Of a stretch of 64,000 bases of DNA, positions 26,675 to 36,321 are shown piece by piece. Numbering within the stretch: the stretch's first letter is position 1; each line of letters opens with the position of its first letter. This stretch comes from Pseudomonadota bacterium. Its GTDB lineage: Bacteria; Desulfobacterota; Desulfobacteria; Desulfobacterales; Desulfolunaceae. The stretch is from NCBI GenBank assembly GCA_018818835.1, contig JAHIRD010000112.1, forward strand, positions 1 to 64,000, in the 5' to 3' direction. A model generated the notes under the pieces. It did not search any database. It was not told where the DNA came from and saw only the letters and a program-made list of their open reading frames with translations. The position numbers and the translations under genes are program-made.

Positions 26675-28156
26675 TTATTTCATTTTCATTAAAGGAAATA
26701 AAATGACCTCTCTTATGGAGGCAGAATCCGTCAAAAGCATAACCAGCCTGTCAATACCGATTCCTTGCCCTGCAGTGGGCGGCATACCGTACTCAAGGGC
26801 CTCGATATAATCAAGATCCATAGAATGTGTTTCCTCAGCCCCGGCCTCCTTATCGGCAACCTGCTGAAGAAAACGCCCCTTCTGGTCATCAGGATCATTC
26901 AATTCCGAAAAGCCGTTTGCAATTTCTCGTCCTGCAATAAAAAGTTCAAATCGGTCTGTAAGTTCAGGATTTGCGTCATTTCTCCTGGAAAGGGGTGAGA
27001 CTTCAACCGGATACCCGGTGATGAATGTGGGTTGGATCAACTGGGGTTCAACAAGCTCATCAAACAGCTTGGTAATGACCTTGCCAATACGATCCGCCTT
27101 GGTAATATGAATATGTTTGGACTCGGCAAATGCAAGAAGCGCTTCGCGTGATCCCAAGATGTTTCGATCCACACCCCCGATTTCAACCAGAGACTCCATC
27201 AAAGGAATACGTTTCCATGTTTTGGAAAAATCAATGGAAACCCCCTGATACTCAACCACAGGTGATCCTGTCACTTGATCTGCCACATAACAAAACATCT
27301 CTTCGCTCAGATTCATCAGATCTTCATATGTGGCATAAGCCTGATAAAACTCCACCATGGTAAATTCAGGATTATGACGGGTTGAAACACCTTCATTCCT
27401 GAAGTTTCTGTTGATTTCAAAGACACGTTCAAAACCACCCACAACAAGTCGTTTCAGATACAGTTCAGGCGCGATTCTTAAGTACAGCTCCATGTCCAGT
27501 GCATTGTGGTGAGTCACAAAGGGGGTGGCTTCTGCTCCACCTGCCATGGGCTGCATCATGGGTGTTTCAACCTCAAGATAATCCCGACCCAGAAGAAAGG
27601 TCCGGATCGCCTGAACCACCTTACTCCTCCTGATAAAAATTTCTCGCACATCCGGGTTCATGATCAAATCAAGGTATCGCTGGCGATATCGTTTTTCAGG
27701 ATCTTTCAACCCATGGAACTTTTCCGGTAAAGGTCGTGACGTCTTGCATACCAGATGAAATTCCGTGGCCAGAAGGGTCCACTCCCCTGTCCGGGTCTGA
27801 AACAGTGTTCCCGTGAGCCCGATAAAGTCTCCGATGTCGAGTTTTTTAAAAAGGTCATAGATCTCGTCACCGATTTTATCCTTTTGAAGATAGGCCTGAA
27901 GCTGACCGGTTCTGTCTTTGAATCGGATAAACGATGATTTACCCATTTTATTGATAGCCATCATCCGTCCTGCAACACGATATTCCGGGCTTTCATTTTC
28001 AAACAGTTCCGGGGACTGTTCAATGGCTTGGGTTATATCCTTGATCGTATGGGTCGCGGAAAAATTATTGGGGAATAGGCTTACGCCGGAGTCCCTCAGT
28101 TCTGCATTTTTACTTTTCCGTTTTTCTATGACATCGTTTTTATTTTCAGTTTCCAT
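26675..28156 (-). CDS. lysS: Lysyl-tRNA synthetase (class II)
   Basis: The 493-residue protein has an N-terminal OB-fold anticodon domain (~55-150, RFKDRTGQLQAYLQKD), class II motif 2 (FRNEGVSTRHNPEFTMVEFYQAY) and motif 3 (GIGIDRLVML). It is the first gene of the minus-strand envelope operon; 134 bases separate it from lolC/E. The lysS-lol-bam order is common in Desulfobacterota. Confidence 0.97.
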   Translation of the reverse strand: METENKNDVIEKRKSKNAELRDSGVSLFPNNFSATHTIKDITQAIEQSPELFENESPEYRVAGRMMAINKMGKSSFIRFKDRTGQLQAYLQKDKIGDEIYDLFKKLDIGDFIGLTGTLFQTRTGEWTLLATEFHLVCKTSRPLPEKFHGLKDPEKRYRQRYLDLIMNPDVREIFIRRSKVVQAIRTFLLGRDYLEVETPMMQPMAGGAEATPFVTHHNALDMELYLRIAPELYLKRLVVGGFERVFEINRNFRNEGVSTRHNPEFTMVEFYQAYATYEDLMNLSEEMFCYVADQVTGSPVVEYQGVSIDFSKTWKRIPLMESLVEIGGVDRNILGSREALLAFAESKHIHITKADRIGKVITKLFDELVEPQLIQPTFITGYPVEVSPLSRRNDANPELTDRFELFIAGREIANGFSELNDPDDQKGRFLQQVADKEAGAEETHSMDLDYIEALEYGMPPTAGQGIGIDRLVMLLTDSASIREVILFPLMKMK

Positions 28157-28383
28157 GTATATACCTTAAAAAACATTTATTTATAATCAATTTCCGGCGA
28201 GGACAACCGGACGTCCGAATCCCGTAACCCATTATTTGAAAATGAAAAACGAGGAGGGGTTCAAACCACAGTAAACAGGTCTAAATATCCTATTTCTATC
28301 GAAGGTGTCAAGATTTACCCAATTTTAATGAGTGGGCTCGTTTGGATTTTATCACATATAAGGTAAGTTGGGATAATCGAATG

Positions 28384-28403
28384 GGACTTTTTACGACGCC
28401 ATC
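28384..28403 (-). repeat. Repeat family B end, overlapping the pilS stop
   Basis: Read on the minus strand this is GATGGCGTCGTAAAAAGTCC, identical to the ends of the copies at 45052-45117 and 54342-54492. Its first bases supply the last part of the pilS stop codon (TGA). The opposite end of the element is not clearly recognisable, so this is a partial or decayed copy. Confidence 0.65.
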
Positions 28404-29712
28404 AATTTTCATTATTGCCAGAAACGGATCTAAGTTTCAGAGTAAATGTTGAGCCCTTATGTTTTTCGCTTTTAACATCGACTTGATAATTGTATGCCTG
28501 AAGAATACGAAGAACAATGGACAGGCCAAGGCCTGTTCCTTTTGCTTTAGTGGTAAAAAAAGGATCAAAAATAGAGGGTATGATCGCCTCATCCATACCG
28601 TCACCGTCATCAATTATTTTCACACGGATAAATTGATCCCTATGAAGATAGGACGTCACCGTGATCACGCCCTTGTTATTCTCCATGGCTTCGGCAGCAT
28701 TCAGCATAAGATTCAAAATGACTTGTTTCAATTGACCTGGATCCATTTCCGTCCACAGGTTCTTTTCAATATCTTTTATAAATGTAACCTTGTCTTTGTA
28801 CTTTTCGTTGTTTTCAAACAATGAGACTGTCTCTTCGAGCAAACAAGCAACTTCTATGGTTTCCATGGCCCCCAGCTTGGGTCTGGCAAACTGAAGGAAG
28901 TCACTCACTAAGGCGTTAAGCCGTTCAGCCTCCCTCACCACAATGGTCATCAGTTTTTTTTGGTCTGTATCATAATGATGCGATTCCATGAGCATTTGTA
29001 TTGAGCCGGACAACGAAGTCAAGGGGTTTTTGATTTCATGGGCAAGCCCTGATGCCATTTCACCGACAACAGCCATTTTCTCCATCCTCTTGACCTGATC
29101 ACCCATGGTCTGGAGATCACTTTGGGCACGACGCTCCTGTTCTGCCAGATAACTGCTCAAGACCATGGTCAAAAAACAAGCCAGCATCACGGTTCCCATT
29201 TTATAAATCACCTGATTCCACTCGTAATTATCGTAGAGATTGCCTTCGGTAAGAAACGCCGGGCGTATAATGTTATAGTATTCCAAATCAACCATAACAC
29301 CGTATTCCAGGCAACAGAGTCCGGCAATAATCAAACTGCCTTTGCGGCTTAATAACATGCTGGCGCAGATGATCACAATCAGGTACAGAAAGGTGAAAAG
29401 ACTTGCGTAGCTTCCGGTCAAAAAGATGATCGACGTGGCGATGATCGTATCAATGCCAGTCTGGACATAGGCAAAAAAAACTTCATTGCTGAAAAAAGAA
29501 AAGACAAGGGAATAACACAAAGACAGGAGGATAACCCAGGCAGTAAGCCAGTATATATACACAAGGGGTTTGGAAAAATAAGGCAGGTTTTCATTGGCAC
29601 CGTAAATGATGGTTCCACCTAAAAGTAACAAGGCGAAAAGAAGCCGAAACAGCATCATCCATTTCAGTTTTCGGAATAAATCATCTTCCGGCTTTTTGAC
29701 CATCTTGCCCAT
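28402..29712 (-). CDS. pilS: PilS-like sensor histidine kinase of type IV pilus regulation
   Basis: Six hydrophobic segments occupy ~20-190 without a large periplasmic loop. They are followed by a coiled coil, HisKA with the phosphoacceptor in GLAHEIKNPLTSLSGSIQM (~225), and an ATPase domain with NLMLNAAEAM, DDGDGMDE and GTGLGLSIVLRIL. The membrane layout, length (436) and position 14 bases after pilC support PilS, whose partner PilR is a sigma-54 activator. No pilR follows; the next gene is lysS. The stop codon is formed at the edge of a repeat B copy, so the C-terminus may have been altered. Confidence 0.85.
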   Translation of the reverse strand: MGKMVKKPEDDLFRKLKWMMLFRLLFALLLLGGTIIYGANENLPYFSKPLVYIYWLTAWVILLSLCYSLVFSFFSNEVFFAYVQTGIDTIIATSIIFLTGSYASLFTFLYLIVIICASMLLSRKGSLIIAGLCCLEYGVMVDLEYYNIIRPAFLTEGNLYDNYEWNQVIYKMGTVMLACFLTMVLSSYLAEQERRAQSDLQTMGDQVKRMEKMAVVGEMASGLAHEIKNPLTSLSGSIQMLMESHHYDTDQKKLMTIVVREAERLNALVSDFLQFARPKLGAMETIEVACLLEETVSLFENNEKYKDKVTFIKDIEKNLWTEMDPGQLKQVILNLMLNAAEAMENNKGVITVTSYLHRDQFIRVKIIDDGDGMDEAIIPSIFDPFFTTKAKGTGLGLSIVLRILQAYNYQVDVKSEKHKGSTFTLKLRSVSGNNEN

Positions 29713-29726
29713 ACAATCGAAGTAAA

Positions 29727-30938
29727 TTATCCTCCGACAGCTCCAGCCATTTTGAAAATCGGAAGATACATGGAAATAACGAGTCCACCTACGACCACGC
29801 CCAAGAAGACCAGCATAAAAGGTTCTATGAGTGCTGTCAGATTTTCAACAGCCTGATCAACTTCATCATCATAAAAATCAGCAATTTTTTCAAGCATGGT
29901 ATCCAGGGCGCCTGTGGATTCCCCCACAGCAATCATGGAACACACCATGGATGGGAAAATACCGGATTCCGTAAGTGGCTCTGCCATGGTTCGACCTTCT
30001 GAAATGCCTGCCCGGACATTATAAATAGCTGATTCAATCACAACGTTCCCAGCAGTTTTTGCTACAATATCAAGGGCGTCCAGAATTCCGACGCCGCTGT
30101 TCAACATGGTCCCCATGGTACGGGTAAATTTCGATACAGCGACTTTACGGATCAGTATCCCGAAAACCGGAAGTTTCAAATACAGCGTATCTAATATTTG
30201 TCGCCCTATCGGTGTTTTACCAAATTGTTTATAGGAAATGATTATCAATATAATTCCCAATATAATCCAATGAATATTGCCGATGGTAAAATTACTCAAC
30301 CCAATAACAAAAAGTGTCGGCGCTGGTAATCCAGAACCAAAACTTTCAAACATCTCGACAAAGGTGGGGATAACAAAAACAAGAATAACACCTACGACAA
30401 TGGCAGCAATCACAATAGTGACAATGGGATAGGTCATGGCCCCCTTGACCTGCCGTTTCAATTTCATCATTTTTTCCATGTAGGCTGAAAGTCTCCGGAG
30501 AATGACATCCAGAATACCACCGGCTTCACCGGCTGCAACCATATTCACAAACAGGGCATCAAAGAGTTTGGGATGTTTTTTCAGGGCCTCGGCAAAGGTC
30601 TGTCCGCCTTCGACATCAGACTTGATCATACGAATAATTTTTTTAAACGTAGGATTTTCCTGTTGGGAATGGAGGATGTCAAGGCATTGAATAATAGGAA
30701 GACCCGCATCAATCATGGTGGAAAATTGTCTTGAAAACACAATGACATCATTCTCTTTGACACCGGGCTGAAACAGCTCAACATTTTCAAAAAGATCCTT
30801 GGGCTTTTTCTTTATCTTAGTCGGAGTAATTTTGAGTCTGTTAAGATGAGCCCGAACGGTTTCTTCACTGGCAGACTCCATCTCGCCCTTACGGATTTCA
30901 TTCTTTCTGTTTTTGCCTTCCCACAGGTATACCGGCAT
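29727..30938 (-). CDS. pilC: PilC: type IV pilus inner-membrane platform protein
   Basis: Two T2SS-F domains are visible (~70-195 and ~275-400), with FSRQFSTMIDAGLPI, VAAGEAGGILDVIL and, in the second copy, MIAVGESTGALDTMLEKIADFYDDEV. Three membrane helices occur at ~175, ~225 and ~380. The start at 30938 (MPVYLWEGK) follows AGGGAGGAAG; the frame is open upstream but unlike the family. PilC anchors the pilus motor ATPases. Neither PilB nor PilT genes are adjacent. Confidence 0.94.
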   Translation of the reverse strand: MPVYLWEGKNRKNEIRKGEMESASEETVRAHLNRLKITPTKIKKKPKDLFENVELFQPGVKENDVIVFSRQFSTMIDAGLPIIQCLDILHSQQENPTFKKIIRMIKSDVEGGQTFAEALKKHPKLFDALFVNMVAAGEAGGILDVILRRLSAYMEKMMKLKRQVKGAMTYPIVTIVIAAIVVGVILVFVIPTFVEMFESFGSGLPAPTLFVIGLSNFTIGNIHWIILGIILIIISYKQFGKTPIGRQILDTLYLKLPVFGILIRKVAVSKFTRTMGTMLNSGVGILDALDIVAKTAGNVVIESAIYNVRAGISEGRTMAEPLTESGIFPSMVCSMIAVGESTGALDTMLEKIADFYDDEVDQAVENLTALIEPFMLVFLGVVVGGLVISMYLPIFKMAGAVGG

Positions 30939-30977
30939 ATTCTTCCTCCCTGGATGTGAAAAAGGACGTTCTAAACA

Positions 30978-30999
30978 AAACACCTGGAATCAGGTGTTT
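30978..30999 (-). terminator. Candidate terminator after the radical SAM gene
   Basis: A 9-bp stem (AAACACCTG / CAGGTGTTT) with a four-base loop is followed on the minus strand by TTTTGTTT. It lies ~165 bases past the radical SAM stop and ~40 bases ahead of pilC. The T-tract is short, so it may be weak or an attenuator. Confidence 0.4.
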
Positions 31000-31164
31000 A
31001 GATTATAATCATGGTTGTGTAATTCTTGGATATTATAAACTGAAATCAAGCCAGAAAAAAACGGATTTTTCCTGGTTTCATTATAAAACAGAATAACAAT
31101 AAACAATAATGGCGAACAATTCCAGATTTTTTTTACTATTTGCCTTCATTTCTAAAAAGAAGGC

Positions 31165-32106
31165 TCAGGTGGTTCGATAAAATTCACCCCGTTTCTGTTT
31201 TTCTGAAGTCACCAGACCCTGGTCGCAAAGGTGCCCGAGACACGACTTAAGCAGAGGTTTTCCAACAGGAATACTCAGCTCAATATCCTCGACAGTACAG
31301 GGTCTACGCTTAATCAGCCCGAGAATTTTGTTTTCAACATCCTTCTCATCAGAAATGAGTTTTTTTTGTTCGAATTCGGCGTGGGTACCTATAATTTCAA
31401 TCCCTGAAAAATAATCTAAGACCCGCTGACGTTCGGAGGGTTCCAAGGTTTTGACCCAGGTCTCGGTCCCGGGACGGTCCAGTGAATTCAGCTGGATTCG
31501 ATCCGCCCCTATGTTTCGGGCAGCCTCGGATAATTTCTCCAATTCCTCATGCGTATCATTCAGCCCCGGAACAATAAATATCTCAAGCCACAGTTCATGG
31601 GTAAATTCTTGACGTAAATCAATCAGTCCCTTGATAATTGTCTGGGGATCAAGTCCTGGGTCTGGCCGGTTCACCTGCTTGAAAACATTTTCGGATACAG
31701 CATCCAGAGAAGCGACAATGACATCGATATCCAGGACATTTTTACGGATTTCATTCCGATAAAAAAGGGTGCCGTTTGTCAAAAGGGCCAGTGAATATTC
31801 AGAGAATTGGCTTTTGAGAAAACGGACCACATCAGAAATGCCCTTATTCAATAAGGGCTCACCGCACCCTGAAAAGGTAATGTAGTCAAGATCAGGATGG
31901 CTTGAAAGATATACCGAAAGCTCCTGAATAACCTCACCGGAAGGGACGTCGTCTGAACATTGTGTTGTCAAAACAGTTGTCCGGCCGCTTTCGCAATACA
32001 CACAATCAAGTGAACATGTTTTAGGTAGAACCAAGTCCACTCCCAGAGACATGCCCAGTCGCCTGGAGGGGACTGGCCCGAACAGATACTTATAATCCTT
32101 TGACAT
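31165..32106 (-). CDS. Radical SAM protein with C-terminal winged-helix-like domain
   Basis: The CSLDCVYCESG motif (~32-42) gives the CxxxCxxC cluster-binding cysteines, followed by TFSGCGEPLLNKG (SAM glycine motif). The front YLFGPVPSRRLGMSLGVD is typical of the COG0731-like family. The last ~60 residues (LIKRRPCTVEDIELSIPVGKPLLKSCLGHL) look like a winged helix. Substrate unknown; family members are often annotated only as radical SAM. It is divergent from the large nucleotidyltransferase gene, with repeat A copy 2 between. Confidence 0.88.
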   Translation of the reverse strand: MSKDYKYLFGPVPSRRLGMSLGVDLVLPKTCSLDCVYCESGRTTVLTTQCSDDVPSGEVIQELSVYLSSHPDLDYITFSGCGEPLLNKGISDVVRFLKSQFSEYSLALLTNGTLFYRNEIRKNVLDIDVIVASLDAVSENVFKQVNRPDPGLDPQTIIKGLIDLRQEFTHELWLEIFIVPGLNDTHEELEKLSEAARNIGADRIQLNSLDRPGTETWVKTLEPSERQRVLDYFSGIEIIGTHAEFEQKKLISDEKDVENKILGLIKRRPCTVEDIELSIPVGKPLLKSCLGHLCDQGLVTSEKQKRGEFYRTT

Positions 32107-32122
32107 TTATTTTCCCATCTAA

Positions 32123-32330
32123 CACCAAGCTGTGGCGCGCAATTTTATGCGTCGCCTCCAGCTGTTGGTTGGTGACGTACTTCCGAATTATTCGTACTCG
32201 TACTCGAGTCATGCTGACACGGTATAACATCACGTTTTTCATGGTCGAACATTTTGCACCTTTTCGAGTACTCGTCCGAGAGACGCCCCTTCGGGGCTGA
32301 GTACGCGTACGACTATTTTGGATCGCCAAC
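32123..32330 (+). repeat. Dispersed intergenic repeat, family A copy 2
   Basis: This is the longest copy (~208 bases). It matches 7031-7194 closely but has an extra TCGTAC unit near 32199 and an insertion near 32271-32300 containing a small hairpin (GACGCCCCTTCGGGGC). It ends in GGATCGCCAAC, shared with the partial copy at 11224. The left 50 bases can fold as an imperfect hairpin (AACACCAAGCTGTGGCG against CGCCTCCAGCTGTTGGTT). Confidence 0.85.
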
Positions 32331-32502
32331 ATTTTAAATTCTCTCACCCTGAAGGGTCACTGTCAAGTTTTATCCATGGGCGTCTTTGATTCCCTTGACC
32401 TCTCCTTTCTTGTCTTATATATGATACATGTCAACACCAGCAATCCATAATTCTGCTGGCCTATGACCCACTCGTCAACGCAAAAACAAAAACCAGGCAG
32501 CC

Positions 32503-35193
32503 ATGAGCCATCACATCCAAAGCCCCACCGATCTGTCAAAAGACTCTGACCATTCAGGGATAACGGTTATCACGACCCACATGAATGCCGACTATGATGC
32601 CATCGGATCCATGCTTGCGGCACAGAAACTTTATCCGGATTCTGTGGTTGTCTTTCCTGGATCACATGAAACAAATCTAAGGAATTTTTTTATCAGCTCT
32701 CTGGTTTACCTGTTTAACCGAATGGAACCACGGGATGTGGAATCCATGAATGTCCGAAGACTGGTTATCGTCGATACCAAACAGGAAAGCAGACTTGGGG
32801 TGCTCCATGACCTCCTTGATCTCAAACACAGGGAAATCCACATCTACGACCATCATCCTCCGTCTGAAAACGATATCAAAGGAAGTCTTGAATTTTATGA
32901 GCCTACAGGAGCGACCACAACTATCCTGGTCCGGCTCATCCAGGAAAGAGGTATTCTTGTTTCACCGGATGAAGCCACCATCATGTGCCTGGGCATATAT
33001 GAAGATACCGGGTCGTTCACCTTTTCATCCACCACGGAATCAGACTTCCACGCGGCAGCCTTCCTTGTCTCAAAAGGAGCGAACCTGGACATCATTTCCA
33101 ATATGATTTCCAAAGAAATCACCCCAAGGCAACTGGTCTGTTTGAACGATATGATCCAGTCCCAGACGCTCCATTGCATTAACGGCATCGACATTGTGTT
33201 CACAAGTATTTCATCCGAGGAATATATCAACGACTTTGCCCTCCTTGTCCATAAAATGATCCAGATGGAAAATATCTCTGTGATTTTTGCTCTGGGCAGG
33301 ATGGAAGATAAAGTCCATGTGGTGGCTCGAAGCCGTATCCCTGAAGTGGATACCGGCCAGGTCATAACCACTCTGGGAGGTGGCGGACACGCCTATGCGG
33401 CGGCAGCCACTGTCCGTGATAAAACCCTGGCTCAAGTCGAACAATTGATCTTCGACATTCTGGAAAAAACGGTACAATCAAACAGAACTGCCCGGGACCT
33501 CATGTCCAGCCCGCCCATCACCATGGTGCCGGATGTCTCCTGCAGGCAAGCTGCCCGGTTATTGACCCGATACAACATTAATTCTGCCCTTATTGTCAAA
33601 CAGGACCTCATCAAAGACAACATCCTGGGTTTCATCACCCGGCAAGTTGTTGAAAAAGCTTTATTTCATAAGTTGGATGAGACCAAAGTCACTGAATTCA
33701 TGACATCGGAGGTCATCACAGCCCAGGCAGACACAGGTCTTGATGAAATCCAGGACATCATTATTGAAAACAAACAACGCATTGTCCCCATCATCCAGGG
33801 GGAGGATATCATCGGAGTGATCACCCGGACGGATCTTCTGAACATTCTGGTCCAACGATCCCATTTGAATACGGGGAAATTCCCTGACCCCTTAAAAAAG
33901 CCCTTTTACGCCAAAACAAAAAACATCTATCCCTTCATGAAAGAACGGTTGTCCGATCGTATCATTGAGGTCCTTAGAAACATAGGTCAAGTGGCATCAA
34001 ATCTGGGTTTCGGTGTTTTTGTTGTGGGTGGTTTTGTTCGGGATCTGATGCTATACCGAGACAACGACGACATTGATATTGTCATCGAAGGACACGGTAT
34101 CGAATTTGCTAAAACATATGCCAAGATGGAAAATGCCCGGATAAACACCTATGAAAAATTCGGTACAGCCGTCATCATTTTTCCCGACGGATTCAAAATC
34201 GACGTGGCCACCTCCCGTATGGAATACTACAGATCTCCGGCAGCTCTTCCCGAGGTGGAAATGAGCTCCATCAAACTGGATCTGTATCGAAGAGATTTTA
34301 CCATCAATACCCTGGCCATCCGCCTTGATCCCAATCATTTCGGAACCCTGATCGATTTTTTTTCTGCCCAGCGGGATCTCAAGGACAAGGCCATCCGTAT
34401 CATTCATAATCTGAGCTTCGTGGAAGATCCCACCCGTGCCTTTCGGGCGGTTAAATTTGAACAGCGTTTTGGCTTTACCATTGGAAAACTCACCGCAGGT
34501 CTGATTAAAAATGCCGTTAAAATGGATTTCTTTAAACGCCTGGGTGGCCTGAGGGTCTTTTCCGAACTCAAACAGATTCTGGAGGAAGAAAACCCCATTC
34601 CTGCCATCATTCGCCTGTTTGATTATAGGCTCATGGGAGTCATTCATCCTGAACTTTCCCTGAGCAAAGAGCTGATACGATCGCTGGATTCTGCCAAAAA
34701 AGTCATTGCCTGGCATGATCTACTTTATGTGGATGAATTCTTCGAACGATGGGTGGTCTATCTGCTGGTCATGGTCCGTAAATACCCAAAAAAAATCAGT
34801 GATGATATTGCTGAACGCCTATGCTTTCAGCCCAAATACCAGAAACTTTTCAACCGGGAACGTTTCCGGGCCGAAGGATGCCTGTATTGGCTTGAACAGC
34901 ACCCCCAAGCCAGTAACAGCGAACTTTTTCGGCATCTTTCGCCTTTTAAAACAGAGTTGATTCTCACCATGATGGCATCCACGGAAAATGAGGACATTAA
35001 AAAAGCCATTTCAACCTTTTATACACACCTCAGAAAAATCAGTATATCCGTTCAAGGAAGGGATATAAGGGACATGGGCATCCCCCCTGGCCCCCTTTAT
35101 AGAAAAATTCTCGAAGATGCCTTGGATGCTAAACTGAACGGCACCTTAAACTCCCGGGATGATGAATTGAAGTTCATCCAAAACTATGTTTGA
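32503..35193 (+). CDS. DHH phosphoesterase-CBS-tRNA nucleotidyltransferase/poly(A) polymerase fusion
   Basis: The 896-residue protein joins a DHH/DHHA1 phosphoesterase (~20-320, with IYDHHPPSENDI and GGGGHAYAAAATV) to two CBS domains (~325-450), then a class II nucleotidyltransferase head (~485-640, VVGGFVRDLMLYRDNDDIDIVIEG, and DFTINTLAIRLD) and an RNA-binding C-terminus. In this lineage such fusions are thought to mature tRNA 3' ends and to degrade short RNAs or pAp; the CBS pair may bind adenosine nucleotides. Whether it adds CCA, only A, or poly(A) cannot be read from motifs alone. Confidence 0.9.
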   Translation: MSHHIQSPTDLSKDSDHSGITVITTHMNADYDAIGSMLAAQKLYPDSVVVFPGSHETNLRNFFISSLVYLFNRMEPRDVESMNVRRLVIVDTKQESRLGVLHDLLDLKHREIHIYDHHPPSENDIKGSLEFYEPTGATTTILVRLIQERGILVSPDEATIMCLGIYEDTGSFTFSSTTESDFHAAAFLVSKGANLDIISNMISKEITPRQLVCLNDMIQSQTLHCINGIDIVFTSISSEEYINDFALLVHKMIQMENISVIFALGRMEDKVHVVARSRIPEVDTGQVITTLGGGGHAYAAAATVRDKTLAQVEQLIFDILEKTVQSNRTARDLMSSPPITMVPDVSCRQAARLLTRYNINSALIVKQDLIKDNILGFITRQVVEKALFHKLDETKVTEFMTSEVITAQADTGLDEIQDIIIENKQRIVPIIQGEDIIGVITRTDLLNILVQRSHLNTGKFPDPLKKPFYAKTKNIYPFMKERLSDRIIEVLRNIGQVASNLGFGVFVVGGFVRDLMLYRDNDDIDIVIEGHGIEFAKTYAKMENARINTYEKFGTAVIIFPDGFKIDVATSRMEYYRSPAALPEVEMSSIKLDLYRRDFTINTLAIRLDPNHFGTLIDFFSAQRDLKDKAIRIIHNLSFVEDPTRAFRAVKFEQRFGFTIGKLTAGLIKNAVKMDFFKRLGGLRVFSELKQILEEENPIPAIIRLFDYRLMGVIHPELSLSKELIRSLDSAKKVIAWHDLLYVDEFFERWVVYLLVMVRKYPKKISDDIAERLCFQPKYQKLFNRERFRAEGCLYWLEQHPQASNSELFRHLSPFKTELILTMMASTENEDIKKAISTFYTHLRKISISVQGRDIRDMGIPPGPLYRKILEDALDAKLNGTLNSRDDELKFIQNYV

Positions 35194-35303
35194 TTTGAAT
35201 TTTTCTGCACTATAAGGTAAACAGACACCATCGGAGATTCTATGGAGCCATGATAATGCCATGGTTCTTGGTGCAGATATTTATTTTGATTTTAGGAATG
35301 ACT

Positions 35304-36317
35304 ATGAAAAAAGAAATTATTTTAACAGGTATCACCCCCACAGGAACCCCCCATCTGGGCAATTATGTGGGCGCCATACGGCCTGCCATAGCAGCAAGCA
35401 GACAAACGGAGAATGAGGCCTTTTATTTTCTTGCGGATTACCATGCCATCATCAGTTGTCATGATCCCAAACGAATTCAGCAGTCAAGTAAAGAGATCGC
35501 CGCCACCTGGCTTGCCCTGGGCCTTGATACGGAAAATGCATTCTTTTACAGACAATCGGATATTCCTGAAATCATGGAACTGACCTGGATTCTCACATGC
35601 ATGACGGCCAAGGGTCTCATGAACCGGGCCCATTCATACAAAGCAGCCCTGGCCGACAATGACACGAACCAGTCCAATGATCCTGACAAAGGCGTTACCA
35701 TGGGGCTTTTCAGTTATCCCATCCTCATGGCTGCCGATATTTTGATGTTCAATGCCGCAAAAATCCCCGTGGGCAAAGACCAGATCCAGCACATTGAAAT
35801 GGCCAGGGACATCGCAGGTCGCTTCAACCACCATTATGGAAACCATTTTATTCTGCCTGAAGCGGTTATCAATGACAATGTGGCTGTGTTATCGGGGCTT
35901 GACGGGCGAAAGATGAGCAAGAGTTACAACAACACCATCCCCTTGTTCGCTCCGGAAAAAGCCCTTAGAAAACTGATTATGAAAATCAAAACCAATTCCC
36001 TTGAGCCTGGTGAGCCAAAAGACACAAAGGGATGTACACTCTTTGAAATATTTCAGGCATTTGCATCAAACGATGAGGTCAGTGATATAAAGGCACGTTA
36101 CGAAAACGGCATTGGCTGGGGAGACATGAAAGGTCTGCTTTTTGATTATCTGAATCAGCACCTGGCACCGTTCAGAAACCGTTACACTGAATTGATGGAA
36201 ACACCTGACTATATTGAATCCGTACTTCAAAAAGGCCGTATCAAAGCCAGAGAACGGAGCGTTCCCTTTCTTCAGGCTCTTAGAAAAGCTGTGGGGATCA
36301 CGCCCATTTGTGGTTAA
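35304..36317 (+). CDS. trpS: Tryptophanyl-tRNA synthetase
   Basis: Class I signatures are present: TPTGTPHLGNYVGA (HIGH-type) and GRKMSKSYNNTI (KMSKS). The 337-residue length fits bacterial TrpRS. The start at 35304 (MKKEIILTG) has AGGA six bases upstream; ATGs at 35298 and 35250 are in frame but add non-family hydrophobic residues. It is followed four bases after the stop by repeat B copy 2, then scpA. Confidence 0.95.
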   Translation: MKKEIILTGITPTGTPHLGNYVGAIRPAIAASRQTENEAFYFLADYHAIISCHDPKRIQQSSKEIAATWLALGLDTENAFFYRQSDIPEIMELTWILTCMTAKGLMNRAHSYKAALADNDTNQSNDPDKGVTMGLFSYPILMAADILMFNAAKIPVGKDQIQHIEMARDIAGRFNHHYGNHFILPEAVINDNVAVLSGLDGRKMSKSYNNTIPLFAPEKALRKLIMKIKTNSLEPGEPKDTKGCTLFEIFQAFASNDEVSDIKARYENGIGWGDMKGLLFDYLNQHLAPFRNRYTELMETPDYIESVLQKGRIKARERSVPFLQALRKAVGITPICG

Positions 36318-36321
36318 CGTT

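Noticed and set aside
28157-28401. Possible tRNA or small RNA between pilS and lysS
   Set aside because: GGACAACCGGACGTCCG forms a small hairpin, but no cloverleaf or TPsiC-like arm can be built.
32100-32300. Frame in repeat A with a counterpart at 7015-7178 (shared CWL.TYFRIIRTR)
   Set aside because: The similarity reflects the DNA repeat; the frames differ in start and end and have small indels that break them.
35250-35303. Hydrophobic N-terminal extension of trpS, considered as a leader or signal
   Set aside because: A good ribosome-binding site precedes the ATG at 35304, and tryptophanyl-tRNA synthetases have no such extension; no attenuator hairpins were seen.
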